From positions 1 through 63,614 of the forward strand of contig JAXDOD010000109.1 of NCBI GenBank assembly GCA_034669045.1: a stretch of 63,614 nucleotides of DNA. Direction: 5' to 3'. The notes under the pieces were generated by a model. That model was not told where the DNA came from. It worked only from the letters and a program-made list of their open reading frames with translations, and made no database searches. Both the position numbers and the translations under genes were made by a program. Positions 8,863 through 17,225 of this stretch are shown piece after piece; the first letter of the stretch is position 1, and each line of letters begins with the position of its first letter. Source of the stretch: VAZQ01 sp034669045 (GTDB lineage: Bacteria > Pseudomonadota > Alphaproteobacteria > Rhizobiales > Xanthobacteraceae).

Positions 8863-9828
8863 ATGACACGGTTCATCGTCGCGCTCATCTCTGCGATCCT
8901 GTCGTCGAGCTTCGCATTCGCGCAGGGCTGGCCAAGCGAACGGCCGATCCGGCTCATCGTTCCGTTCCAGGCCGGGAGCAGTTCCGACACCATCGCGCGC
9001 ATCGTCGGGCAGCGGCTGTCCGAGCGGCTGGGCCAGCAGATCGTCGTCGACAACCGCGTCGGCGCCAGCAGCATGATCGGGACCGAGGCGGTGGCACGCG
9101 CGCAGCCGGACGGCTACACGATCGGCCTCGCGAACACCACGACCCACGCCTCGGCGACGGCGCTGTCGGCGAATCCCTCCTACGACCCGGTCAGGGATTT
9201 CGCGCCGGTGGCGATGATCGGCAGCTCGCCGTTCGTGCTGCTGGCCGCGCCAAAGCTCCCGGCACGCAATGTCGCCGAGCTGATCGCGCTCGCCAAGGCG
9301 AAGCCCGGCACCATCAACTACGCGTCCGCCGGTCCCGCCAGCATGGCGCATCTCTCCGGCGCGCTGTTCGAGAAGCTCGCCGATGTGAGGCTCGTGCATG
9401 TGCCTTATCGCGGCACCGGGCAGTCGGTCGTCGACCTGATGGAAAGCCGCGTCGAGCTCCTGTTCGGCACCATCGCGCCGTCGCTCGTGCATGTGCGCAG
9501 CGGCAAGATGCGAGCCTTCGCGACCACCGGCGGGAAACGCAACGCCATGCTGGCGGAGGTTCCCACCATGGCGGAGGCCGGCCTCGCCGGCTACGAGTCG
9601 GCGCTCTGGACCGCCTTGGTGCTGCCGGCCGGCGCGCCCGCCGCCATCATCGAACGGCTCAACCGCGAGGTGGTCGCCGTGGTCAACGCGCCGGAGACGC
9701 GCGAGGCGCTCGACAAGCAGGGTGTCGAGATCGAGACCGGCACGCCCGACGCGCTGGCGCAGCGCATCCGCGCCGACGTCGTCAAGTGGCGCGACCTGAT
9801 CACCAGCGCCGGCATCAAAGAGAACTGA
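8863..9828 (+). CDS. TctC/Bug-family periplasmic solute-binding receptor (canonical subtype)
   Basis: 321-residue TTT receptor. ATG 8863 starts a clean signal peptide (MTRFIVALISAILSSSFAFA, cleavage before QGWPSE); the frame itself is open from a GTG at 8836 directly after the previous stop. Signatures: PIRLIVPFQAGSSSDTIARIV, VVDNRVGASSMIGTEAVARA, YASAGPASMAHLSGALF and VHVPYRGTGQSVVDL, all standard for Bug proteins that bind carboxylates through two water-bridged loops. The gene sits 27 bp after a monooxygenase and 1 bp before a gamma-glutamyltransferase-like gene, so its ligand is probably the substrate of this cluster. No TctA or TctB partner is encoded here. Confidence 0.9.
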   Translation: MTRFIVALISAILSSSFAFAQGWPSERPIRLIVPFQAGSSSDTIARIVGQRLSERLGQQIVVDNRVGASSMIGTEAVARAQPDGYTIGLANTTTHASATALSANPSYDPVRDFAPVAMIGSSPFVLLAAPKLPARNVAELIALAKAKPGTINYASAGPASMAHLSGALFEKLADVRLVHVPYRGTGQSVVDLMESRVELLFGTIAPSLVHVRSGKMRAFATTGGKRNAMLAEVPTMAEAGLAGYESALWTALVLPAGAPAAIIERLNREVVAVVNAPETREALDKQGVEIETGTPDALAQRIRADVVKWRDLITSAGIKEN

Positions 9829-9829
9829 G

Positions 9830-11401
9830 ATGCCGGCCGGTCCCGAATGCCGCACGCCGCGGGCGCCGGTCTTCGGCCGCCGCGCCATGGTGGTGTCGGG
9901 ACATGCGGCGGCGACGCTCGCCGGCATCACGATGCTCAAGCGCGGCGGCAATCTGGTCGACGCCATGGTAGCGGCCTCGGCCGCGCTCGCGACCGTGGTC
10001 GGCCAGGCGACGTCCATCGGCGGCGATTGCTTCATCCTGTTTCACGAGGCCAGGACCGGCCGCACCGTCGGCCTCAACGCCTCCGGCGTGGCGCCGGAAC
10101 TGGCGACGCCGGAGCGGTTTCCCACCGGGATGAAAATTCACGGGCCGCTCGCCCCGGTCGTGCCCGGCCTGGTGCGGGCATGGGACGTCATGCACCGGCG
10201 CTTCGGCAGCCTGCCGTGGCCGGACCTGTTCGATCAGGCGATCGAGCTTGCCGAGGGCACGCCAGTCTCGAAGGTCCTGGCCGAGCGGCTCCCCGACGAC
10301 CGTGAAAAACTCGCGGCCGATCCGGGCTGCGCGCAGCTTTATTTCCACGGCGGACGGCTGGTGGCGATCGGGGACATCCTGCGCCAGCCGGCACTCGCGG
10401 CGACCTTGCGCGCGATTGCGGCGAACGGCGCGGATGAATTCTACCACGGCGAGGTGGCGCGGCGGATGGCGCGCTACTGCGAGGAGCGCGGCGGCCTGAT
10501 CCGGGCGTCCGACCTCGCCGCCTATCAGCCGCTGTGGGTCGAACCCGTCGCGGCGGACTATCGCGGGCACCGCGTCGAGGTCATGCCGCCGAATTCCTAC
10601 GGCGTTCTTCTATTGCTGCAGCTCAACGGGTTGTCCGCCCTCAACGGCGCCGCGCTGACGCGGTCGCTGCCGCACCGGCTCGCCTGCCAGATCAGCGCGA
10701 TGAAGGCCGCCTTCGACCTGGGCGTGCCGCTGATCGCCGATCCTGCCGCCATCCCGGACGCATGCGACCGCCTGCTCGGGCCCGCCGCGACCGCCGCGAT
10801 GCAGCGCGCGGTGCTCGGCGAACCGCACGGCGGCCGCGTCGCCGACCGCGGCGGCACCTCCTGCCTGCTGCTCGCCGATGCCGAGGGCAACGCCATCACG
10901 GTCGTGCAGAGCGTGTTCAACGTGTTCGGCAGCATGGTGCTCGATCCGACGACCGGCGTTCTCTTCAACAACCGCATGCAGGGCTTCACCCACAAGCCCG
11001 GCCTGCCGAACAGCGTCGGGCCGGGGCGCCGGCCCGCGCACACGCTCTGTCCGGTGCTGGTCAGGCGCGGCGGCCGCGTGCGCTACGCACTGGCGACTCC
11101 GGGGGGCCTGAGCCAGACGCTCACCAACGTGCAGGTGCTCAACGCGCTCATCGATGAAGGCCGCGACGTGCAGGCGGCGGTGGAGGCGCCGCGCTGGTGC
11201 AACACCCGCACCGGCGACGTGCTGCTCGACGGCGAGTTTGCGGACTCGCTGGCCGCCGAGCTCGCGGCCTTCGGCCATCAGGCCTCGCGCGCCGACGACG
11301 CCTATTTCTACGGCTCCGCCAAGGCGATCGAACTGCTCGAAGCCGGCACGCTGGCCGGCGGCGCGGACTACCGGCGCGAGGCTTTTGCGCTCGGCTATTG
11401 A
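9830..11401 (+). CDS. Gamma-glutamyltransferase-family Ntn hydrolase
   Basis: 523-residue GGT-superfamily amide hydrolase, made as a single chain that normally self-cleaves at a threonine. Seen: the N-terminal MVVSGHAAATLAGITMLKRGGNLVDAMVA motif, SIGGDCFILF, and the cleavage region GGTSCLLLADAEGNAI, in which Thr343 occupies the position of the catalytic nucleophile seven residues before the conserved Asp. GVLFNNRMQGF and TPGGLSQTLTNVQVL follow. There is no signal peptide, so it is probably cytosolic, like the oxamate amidohydrolase HpxW and related GGT-like enzymes rather than secreted glutathione GGT. It starts 1 bp after the Bug receptor stop and is likely translationally coupled. It points to an amide or gamma-glutamyl bond in the pathway's substrate. 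Confidence 0.9.
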   Translation: MPAGPECRTPRAPVFGRRAMVVSGHAAATLAGITMLKRGGNLVDAMVAASAALATVVGQATSIGGDCFILFHEARTGRTVGLNASGVAPELATPERFPTGMKIHGPLAPVVPGLVRAWDVMHRRFGSLPWPDLFDQAIELAEGTPVSKVLAERLPDDREKLAADPGCAQLYFHGGRLVAIGDILRQPALAATLRAIAANGADEFYHGEVARRMARYCEERGGLIRASDLAAYQPLWVEPVAADYRGHRVEVMPPNSYGVLLLLQLNGLSALNGAALTRSLPHRLACQISAMKAAFDLGVPLIADPAAIPDACDRLLGPAATAAMQRAVLGEPHGGRVADRGGTSCLLLADAEGNAITVVQSVFNVFGSMVLDPTTGVLFNNRMQGFTHKPGLPNSVGPGRRPAHTLCPVLVRRGGRVRYALATPGGLSQTLTNVQVLNALIDEGRDVQAAVEAPRWCNTRTGDVLLDGEFADSLAAELAAFGHQASRADDAYFYGSAKAIELLEAGTLAGGADYRREAFALGY

Positions 11402-11484
11402 TGGCGTAGGATGATGCGGTGCCGACGGCCTGCGCAAGGCGATCGCGGCGATCGATCGGGCGTTCCTTGAGCAGTCCTCCCATC

Positions 11485-12516
11485 ATGAGACGCGCGGGTG
11501 TCATCGCGAGCATGGTTGTGGCCGGCGCGGCGGTGCTGGCGCTCGCGCCGGCCTCCACGCCGGCGGCCGCGCAGGCGGACGACTTCTACCGCGGCAAGAC
11601 GCTCACCATCATCATCCCGATCGGGCCGGGCGGCGCCTATGACGCCTACGCGCGCCTGCTCTCGCGCCACCTCGGCAAGCAGCTACCCGGCAATCCCAGC
11701 ATCGTCGCGCGCAACATGCCGGGCGCCGGCGGCGTGATCGCGTCGAACTACCTCTTCAATACCGCCCCGCAGGACGGGACCACGATGGCGATCATCACGT
11801 CGTCCTTCGCCAACGAGCAGCTCTTCGACAATCCGCAGATCCGCTACGATGCGCGCAAGTTTTCCGCCATCGGCCGGCTCCTGGACACGACCTCGGTGCT
11901 GTTCTTCTGGCACACGTCGCCGGTCAAGACGCTCGACCTGATGCTGACCCGGCCGGCCACGATGGCGATCTCGTCGGTCAACGAGGTGCCGGCCTATCGG
12001 CTCAACGCCATGAACCGGCATCTCGGCACGCAGTTCAAGCCGATCCCCGGCTACCCGTCGGCGCGCGACTACGTCATGGCGGCGGAGCGCGGCGAGACCG
12101 ACGGCGGCTCGAGCACCTTCATCGGCCTGTCGCAACTGTTCTCGGGCTACCTGCGCGAGAAGAAGCTCAACATCCTGGTGCAGTTTGCAATGGCGCGCGA
12201 CCCGAACATGCAGGACATCCCGACCGTACTCGAACTCACCAGGGACAATGACGCCACGCAGGTGTTCCGGCATCTCGTCTCCAATGACGAGATCGGCCGC
12301 TCGCTGTTCACCACGCCCAACGTGCCAGCGGCGCGCCTGGCGCTGCTGCGGACGGCGTTCCAGAGGATGCTGGCCGATCCGGCATTCCGGGCCGAGGCCG
12401 AGCAGCTCAAGCTGCCGCTGGCGCCGAAGGCCGGCGAGGAGATGCAGAAGGTGGTGGCCGACATCTTCGACATCTCGCCGGAGGTCATGGCCAAAGTGAA
12501 AGAGGTGAGCAAGTGA
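11485..12516 (+). CDS. TctC/Bug-family periplasmic solute-binding receptor (long subtype)
   Basis: 343-residue receptor of the DFYxGK subtype. ATG 11485 begins a signal peptide (MRRAGVIASMVVAGAAVLAL, cleaved near AAAQA). The mature part contains DDFYRGKTLTIIIPIGPGGAYD, NPSIVARNMPGAGGVIASNY and IPGYPSARDYVMAAERGETDG, closely parallel to the receptors at 6012, 23360 and 44019. The frame is open from a GTG at 11419, but that N-terminus is not signal-like. It lies 83 bp after the GGT-like gene, so it may have its own ribosome site in the same transcript. It is the second of three Bug receptors in this + strand run, implying several related ligands. Confidence 0.88.
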   Translation: MRRAGVIASMVVAGAAVLALAPASTPAAAQADDFYRGKTLTIIIPIGPGGAYDAYARLLSRHLGKQLPGNPSIVARNMPGAGGVIASNYLFNTAPQDGTTMAIITSSFANEQLFDNPQIRYDARKFSAIGRLLDTTSVLFFWHTSPVKTLDLMLTRPATMAISSVNEVPAYRLNAMNRHLGTQFKPIPGYPSARDYVMAAERGETDGGSSTFIGLSQLFSGYLREKKLNILVQFAMARDPNMQDIPTVLELTRDNDATQVFRHLVSNDEIGRSLFTTPNVPAARLALLRTAFQRMLADPAFRAEAEQLKLPLAPKAGEEMQKVVADIFDISPEVMAKVKEVSK

Positions 12517-12671
12517 TGATCGGCCGGGCGCGATATGGGCGCGAGAATGGCCGGCCGTCAGGCGGTTCCGCGCGCTGCGCTCGTGGAGGGATGGCCCGGC
12601 GCCGAGCTCCGTCGAGCTGGTGAAGGTGAGGGAATGGCGAGCGTGAATAACAACGTGGGAAGCTTGGGGGA

Positions 12672-14120
12672 ATGAACAGCAAAGCCGATCTGGTGGTGGT
12701 CGGCGCCGGCATCGCGGGGCTGGCGGCGGCGAACCGCGCGGCCGCGCTCGGCGCCCGCGTCGTCGTGCTCGAGCAGGGCGCCGACGAGCGCTATCTCTGC
12801 AACTCGCGTATCGCGACCGGCGTCCTCAACGTCGCCCACACCGATCCGCATTCCGATCCGGCGGTGCTGCGGCACGCCATCGCGCTCGACACCGAAGGCT
12901 ATGCGGCGCCGGCGCTGGCGGATGCGCTGGCCGCACAGGCGGCGCGCTCCATGGGGTGGCTGCGCGCCGAGGGCGCGCGCATCATCGAAGTGCCGATCCA
13001 GGGCAAGACGCGCTGGATGCTGGCGCCGCCGCGCACGCTGTCGGCCGGGCTCGACTGGCAGGGACGCGGAGCGGACGTGATCCTGCAGACGCTCGGCCGC
13101 AACCTGAAGGCGCGCGGCGGCACCATCATGCTGGGCACGCGCGCGCGTTCGCTGCGCATGGATGCGAGACGCTGCACCGGGATCGTGGCGGAGCAGGCCG
13201 GCCGCGCGCTGCAGCTCGAGGCGGCAAACGTGCTGCTCGCGGACGGCGGCTTCCAGGGCAATCCCGACCTGCTGCGCCGCTTCATCTCGCCGCGGCCGCA
13301 AAGCCTCACGCAACGCAACGCCGGCTCGAGCCAGGGCGACGCGCTCCTGATGGCCGAGGCGGCGGGCGCGCGGCTGACCGACGCGACGAGCTTCTACGGC
13401 CACCTGCTGTCGCGCGATTCCATGAGCAACACCGGGCTGTGGCCCTACCCGACCATGGACACGCTTGCAGGCGCCGCCATCATGGTCGACCGTAACGGCC
13501 GGCGTTTCATCGACGAAGGTCTCGGCGGCATCGCGCATTCGAACGCGCTGGCGCGCTCGGCCGATCCGCTCGCGGCGACCGCGATCTTCGACCAGGTGCT
13601 CTGGGAGACGACCGGCCGCGCCGAGCTCGTCCCGCCCAATCCCGCGCTGGTCGATGCAGGCGGCACGCTGATCAGCGCGCCCGACCTCGCCGCGCTGGCG
13701 GGCAGGATCGGCGTTGCGCCGGAAACTCTGCTGGAGACCGTGGCCGCCTACAATCGCGCGGTCATCGCCGAGCAGGGCGAGCGGCTCGATCCGCCGCGCA
13801 CCTCGGGGCGGATGTTCGGCGAATCGCGCAATGCCGGCAAGCGCGTGAGCGTGGCGCCGGTCGCGACGCCGCCGTACCACGCCATTCCCCTCGCCGCCGG
13901 CATCTCCTACACCATGGGCGGGATCGAGATCGACGCGCGCGCCCGCGTCGTCGGCCACGACGGCGCGCCGATCGCCGGGCTCTACGCCGCGGGCTCCTGC
14001 ACCGGCGGCGTCGAAGGCGGCCCGCTCGGCGGCTATATCGGCGGCTACCTCAAGGCGCTCGGGCTCGCGCTGCTCGCCGCCGCAGACATCGGCGCCACGG
14101 TCAAGACAGGGACAGCATGA
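12672..14120 (+). CDS. FAD_binding_2 oxidoreductase (fumarate reductase flavoprotein/tricarballylate dehydrogenase-like)
   Basis: 482-residue flavoprotein. Seen: ADLVVVGAGIAGLAAANRAA with GAGIAG at 11-16, a VLLADGGFQGNPDLLRRF segment typical of the fumarate reductase/succinate dehydrogenase flavoprotein superfamily, GNTGLWP-type capping-domain sequence, and the C-terminal ISYTMGGIEIDARARV and GLYAAGSCTGGVEGG FAD motif. It resembles TcuA-type tricarballylate dehydrogenases and ketosteroid dehydrogenases more than respiratory SdhA. There is no signal peptide. ATG 12672 follows GGGGGA directly. Its stop overlaps the start of the next gene by four bases (ATGA), indicating translational coupling. 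The substrate is probably a carboxylate or ring with a C-C single bond to be desaturated. Confidence 0.85.
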   Translation: MNSKADLVVVGAGIAGLAAANRAAALGARVVVLEQGADERYLCNSRIATGVLNVAHTDPHSDPAVLRHAIALDTEGYAAPALADALAAQAARSMGWLRAEGARIIEVPIQGKTRWMLAPPRTLSAGLDWQGRGADVILQTLGRNLKARGGTIMLGTRARSLRMDARRCTGIVAEQAGRALQLEAANVLLADGGFQGNPDLLRRFISPRPQSLTQRNAGSSQGDALLMAEAAGARLTDATSFYGHLLSRDSMSNTGLWPYPTMDTLAGAAIMVDRNGRRFIDEGLGGIAHSNALARSADPLAATAIFDQVLWETTGRAELVPPNPALVDAGGTLISAPDLAALAGRIGVAPETLLETVAAYNRAVIAEQGERLDPPRTSGRMFGESRNAGKRVSVAPVATPPYHAIPLAAGISYTMGGIEIDARARVVGHDGAPIAGLYAAGSCTGGVEGGPLGGYIGGYLKALGLALLAAADIGATVKTGTA

Positions 14121-15199
14121 CACTTCTCCTCGGCAACGACGACGTCGAGCGCCTGCTCACCATGCGCGACTGCATCGACGCGATGGAGAAGGGCTATGTG
14201 GAGCTCGGCGAAGGCATCGGCGTGTCGCGCACGGTCTCGCAGATCTTCACGCCGACGCCGCACAGCGACGACGCGCTCTATTCGTTCAAGTCGATGGACG
14301 GGGTCGCGCCGTTCGCGGGCGTGGCGGCGATCCGGCTCACCTCGGAAATCCTCACTTGGCCGAAGGACGCCAGCGGGCACGCCAAGAAGGTGCGCATCGG
14401 AGCGGCGCCGAACGGGCGCTTCATCGGCCTGGTGCTGCTGTTCTCGACCACCACCGGCGAGCCGCTCGCGATCTTCCCCGACGGCGTGATCCAGCGCATG
14501 CGCGTCGGCGCCACCGTCGGGGTGGCGGCAAAATATCTGGCGCGCGCGGACGCGAGCGACGTCGCGATGCTCGGCTGCGGCTGGCAGGCGGTGGCGCAGA
14601 TCATGGCGATCGCGGAGGTGCGCGAGGTCAAGCGCATCCGCTGCTTCAGCCCGAACGCGGAGCGGCGCGCCGCCTTCGCGCAGGAGATGCGCGGCAAGAC
14701 CGGCATCGAGGTCATCGCCAGCGACAGCGGCCCGCAGGCGGTGCGCGGCGCCGACGTGGTGCTGTGCGCGACCAACGCCTGGTCGCCGGTTTTCTTCGCG
14801 GACTGGGTCGAGCCCGGCATGCACATCAGCACGGTGCAGCACGCCGAGCTCGATATCGCCGTGTTCAAGACGGCGGACGTGCTGGTCACGCATTACACCC
14901 GCGGGCGCCCGGCGGTGATCGACGCCAGCCGCGGGGTCGCCCATGCGGAAAGCACCGAAGGGCTGCGCAAGGCGGTGCGCGAGGCGCTGGGCGAATTCAA
15001 GCTGCCCAACCTGCATGATCTCGTGCTCGGCCGCGTGCCCGGACGCACCGCGCCGGAGCAGGTGACGTGCTTTCTGAACTACGTCGGGCTTGGCTATCAG
15101 TTCGCCGTGGTCGGCTCGGTCCTGCATCGCAAAGCCAAAGAGCAAGGCGTCGGCCGCGACCTGCCGACCGACTGGTTCACCGAAGATGTCAATCCCTGA
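14117..15199 (+). CDS. Ornithine cyclodeaminase/mu-crystallin family protein
   Basis: 360-residue NAD(P)-binding protein of the OCD/mu-crystallin family, whose members include ornithine cyclodeaminase, alanine dehydrogenase, ketimine reductase and tauropine-type enzymes. Seen: LLLGNDDVERLLTMRDCIDAME at the N-terminus, LYSFKSMDG near 55-62 (the conserved lysine region), PLAIFPDGVIQRMRVGATVGVAAKYLA, and the nucleotide-binding DVAMLGCGWQAVAQIMA, where GCGWQA at 153-158 replaces the usual GxGxQA. VLCATNAWSPVF and VNLG-like C-terminal parts follow. It overlaps the upstream flavoprotein by 4 bp and the next gene by 14 bp. I infer reductive or deaminating chemistry on an imino or keto acid; the true substrate is unknown. 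Confidence 0.87.
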   Translation: MTLLLGNDDVERLLTMRDCIDAMEKGYVELGEGIGVSRTVSQIFTPTPHSDDALYSFKSMDGVAPFAGVAAIRLTSEILTWPKDASGHAKKVRIGAAPNGRFIGLVLLFSTTTGEPLAIFPDGVIQRMRVGATVGVAAKYLARADASDVAMLGCGWQAVAQIMAIAEVREVKRIRCFSPNAERRAAFAQEMRGKTGIEVIASDSGPQAVRGADVVLCATNAWSPVFFADWVEPGMHISTVQHAELDIAVFKTADVLVTHYTRGRPAVIDASRGVAHAESTEGLRKAVREALGEFKLPNLHDLVLGRVPGRTAPEQVTCFLNYVGLGYQFAVVGSVLHRKAKEQGVGRDLPTDWFTEDVNP

Positions 15200-15950
15200 G
15201 GGCGCCCGCCCGTTCGGCAGCTTCCCGCGCCATGCCATCGGCGTGCTTTCGCCGGTCGCCGGCGCCGACACCATGCCCTACGGTTTCTATCGGCTGCTGG
15301 GGCCGGACTTCATCGTGATCTCGACCTCGCTCGCGCTGGCATCGTTCAAGCCGGACGACCTCGACCGCGCAGTCGCGGCGATCGACCGCGAACTCGCGCA
15401 CCTGGTGTCGCGCGGCGCCGACGTGATCGTGCAGTCGGGCACGCCGCTCGCGCTCAGCCTCGGCCCGCAGGGCCTGGAGCGGATGCTCGCCAACATGCGC
15501 GCGACCAGCGGGAGACCGGTGCTGTCCTCCGCGCTCAACGCGGTCGCGGCGGCGCGCGCGGTCGGGGCGCGCCGGCTCGTCGCCGCCAACAAGTGGAACG
15601 CGCACCTCAATCGGCAGCTCGCGGATTTCCTCGGCCATTTCGGGATCGCGCTGGTCGGCAGCGCAGCGGACTCGCAGGAGCCGGCGCACTTCCAGAGCGC
15701 CGACCTGCGCGCGGGCGCCGAACTCGCCTATCGGCTCGGCCGCGACGCCTTCGAGCGGCAGCCGGACGCGGATGCGCTGTTCATCGGCGGTGGCGCCTGG
15801 CTGGCCGAGCCCGCGGCGGAGCGGCTCGAGCGCGAATTCGGCAAGCCGGTGATCACCAGCCTCAACGGCGCGGTGCGCGCCATCCTCAAGGAGCTCGGCT
15901 GCTGGCGGCCGTTCCCGCCCGGTCATGGACGCGTGCTGGAAGCCGACTGA
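15186..15950 (+). CDS. Asp/Glu racemase-fold protein (arylmalonate decarboxylase/maleate isomerase-like) lacking both catalytic cysteines
   Basis: 254-residue protein with the arylmalonate decarboxylase/maleate cis-trans isomerase layout. ATG 15186 gives MSIPEGARPFGSFPRHAIGVLSP and overlaps the previous gene. In characterised relatives, cysteines lie at two loops. Here the first loop reads VQSGTPLALSLG and the second FIGGGAWLAEPAAERLE, so neither has a Cys; the only Cys is near the C-terminus (ELGCWRPF). The fold signatures (ADVIVQSGTPL, KPVITSLNGAVRAILK) are intact and the frame is clean. It may therefore use different chemistry, for example decarboxylation, lyase or binding activity without a thiolate. 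It is the last enzyme gene before a third Bug receptor. Confidence 0.78.
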   Translation: MSIPEGARPFGSFPRHAIGVLSPVAGADTMPYGFYRLLGPDFIVISTSLALASFKPDDLDRAVAAIDRELAHLVSRGADVIVQSGTPLALSLGPQGLERMLANMRATSGRPVLSSALNAVAAARAVGARRLVAANKWNAHLNRQLADFLGHFGIALVGSAADSQEPAHFQSADLRAGAELAYRLGRDAFERQPDADALFIGGGAWLAEPAAERLEREFGKPVITSLNGAVRAILKELGCWRPFPPGHGRVLEAD

Positions 15951-15955
15951 TGCCG

Positions 15956-15972
15956 CGCCCCTTACCGGGGCG
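15956..15972 (+). terminator. Short GC hairpin between the racemase-fold gene and the next receptor
   Basis: CGCCCC at 15956-15961 can pair with GGGGCG at 15967-15972 around a five-base TTACC loop, just after the stop at 15950. There is no T-tract, so it could be an attenuating or mRNA-protecting stem rather than a true intrinsic terminator. The downstream receptor gene starts at 16020. Confidence 0.3.
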
Positions 15973-16019
15973 ACGAGAATGGACTACCATCCTCGAACCC
16001 GACAGGCGCGGAGCCGAGC

Positions 16020-16982
16020 ATGCGAAACATCATCGTTGCGATCGCGCTGACGGTCTTGGCCGGCGTCGCGACCGTGCAGGCGCAGACCTTTCCGTCGCGC
16101 CAGATCACGCTCATCGTCCCGTTCCCACCCGGCGGCTCGACCGACGTGGTGGCGCGCATCATGGCGGAGAAGATGCGGCCGCTGCTCGGCCAGCCGGTCA
16201 TCATCGAAAATGTCGGCGGCGCCGGCGGCAGCATCGCGGTCGGCCGCGTCGCGCGCGCGGCGCCCGATGGGCACACGATCGACATCGGCCAGTGGGACAC
16301 CCATGTCGGTAGCATCATTTATCCGCTGAGCTACGATCTGCAGAAGGATTTCGAGCCGATCGGTCTGGTGTCGGTCAATCCGCAACTCATGGTCGCCAAC
16401 AAGGCGCTCCCGGCCGACGACCTCAAGGGGCTCGTCGCCTGGATGAAGGCGAACCCCGGCAGGATCACCTTCGTCAACCAGAACGCGGCGGCGCAGGTGA
16501 CCGGCATCCTGTTCGAGCAGGCCACCGGCCAGAAAGTCCAGTTCATCCCCTATCGCGGCGCCGGTCCGGCCATGACGGACCTGATCTCCGGCCAGGTCGA
16601 CCTGCTGGTGGTGCAGGGGGCGGGCGCGCTGCCGCAGGTGCGCGGCGGAACGATCAAGGCGCTCGCGAACCTCTCGCCGCAACGCTCCGCCTCGATGCCG
16701 GAAATTCCGAGCGCGGACGAGAGCGGCCTGCCGGGACTCCAGATGTCCGGCTGGTTCGGATTGTTCGCGCCCAGGGGCACGCCGAAGGATGTCATCGCCA
16801 AGCTCAATGCCGCGATGACGCAGGCGCTCGCCGACCCGGCCGTGCGCGCCCGCTTCACCGAGCTCGGCCTCGACGTGGCGTCGCGCGAACAGCAGACGCC
16901 GGAGGGACTCGCCGCGTTCCAGCGCGCGGAGATCGAGAAATGGTGGCCGATCATCAAGGCCGCCGGCGTCAAGGGGGAGTGA
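16020..16982 (+). CDS. TctC/Bug-family periplasmic solute-binding receptor (canonical subtype)
   Basis: 320-residue TTT receptor with signal peptide MRNIIVAIALTVLAGVATVQA cleaved before QTFPSR. Signatures: QITLIVPFPPGGSTDVVARIM, VIIENVGGAGGSIAVGRVARA, FIPYRGAGPAMTDLISGQVDL and GLFAPRGTPKDVIAKLNAAM. ATG 16020 is preceded by GCGGAGCCGAGC. It closes the + strand cluster that begins at 7204 and is separated from it only by a 69-bp gap holding a small hairpin. The ligand is presumably a carboxylate handled by the cluster. Confidence 0.9.
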   Translation: MRNIIVAIALTVLAGVATVQAQTFPSRQITLIVPFPPGGSTDVVARIMAEKMRPLLGQPVIIENVGGAGGSIAVGRVARAAPDGHTIDIGQWDTHVGSIIYPLSYDLQKDFEPIGLVSVNPQLMVANKALPADDLKGLVAWMKANPGRITFVNQNAAAQVTGILFEQATGQKVQFIPYRGAGPAMTDLISGQVDLLVVQGAGALPQVRGGTIKALANLSPQRSASMPEIPSADESGLPGLQMSGWFGLFAPRGTPKDVIAKLNAAMTQALADPAVRARFTELGLDVASREQQTPEGLAAFQRAEIEKWWPIIKAAGVKGE

Positions 16983-17056
16983 GGCGCGCCATTTCGGCGG
17001 GGGCGGTCATCAGGCTGCGCGATTCAGCCCATAGCCGTTAACTCAAGCCAGATCGT

Positions 17057-17203
17057 GTGCCGGACGCGGTGCAGCACGACGCGCCGAAGGCGCAAAGTGA
17101 TGCGCCGCAGATCCGGGATCGTCACAAAGACGGTGTATGGAACGGCCCCGGGTCTGCAGCGCACCACTCAGCTCCGCTGCGTGCTGCGCTGCGCCCGGGA
17201 CAC
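17057..17203. repeat. Degenerate intergenic palindromic repeat
   Basis: The segment begins GTGCCGGACGCGGTGCAGCACG and ends near CGTGCTGCGCTGCGCCCGGGACAC, giving two outward arms that are imperfect inverted copies. CAGATCCGGGATCGTCAC and ACGGCCCCGGGTCTGC form the inner part. From memory this matches a common intergenic mosaic element of Bradyrhizobium-type genomes. No gene fits in 16983-17225, so the element occupies most of that gap between convergent receptor genes. Confidence 0.55.
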
Positions 17204-17225
17204 GCGCGCTAAAGTTAGCGCCCCA

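Noticed and set aside
17057..17203. Riboswitch or small RNA in the 16983-17225 gap
   Set aside because: The symmetric arms fit a genomic repeat between convergent genes better than a regulatory leader.
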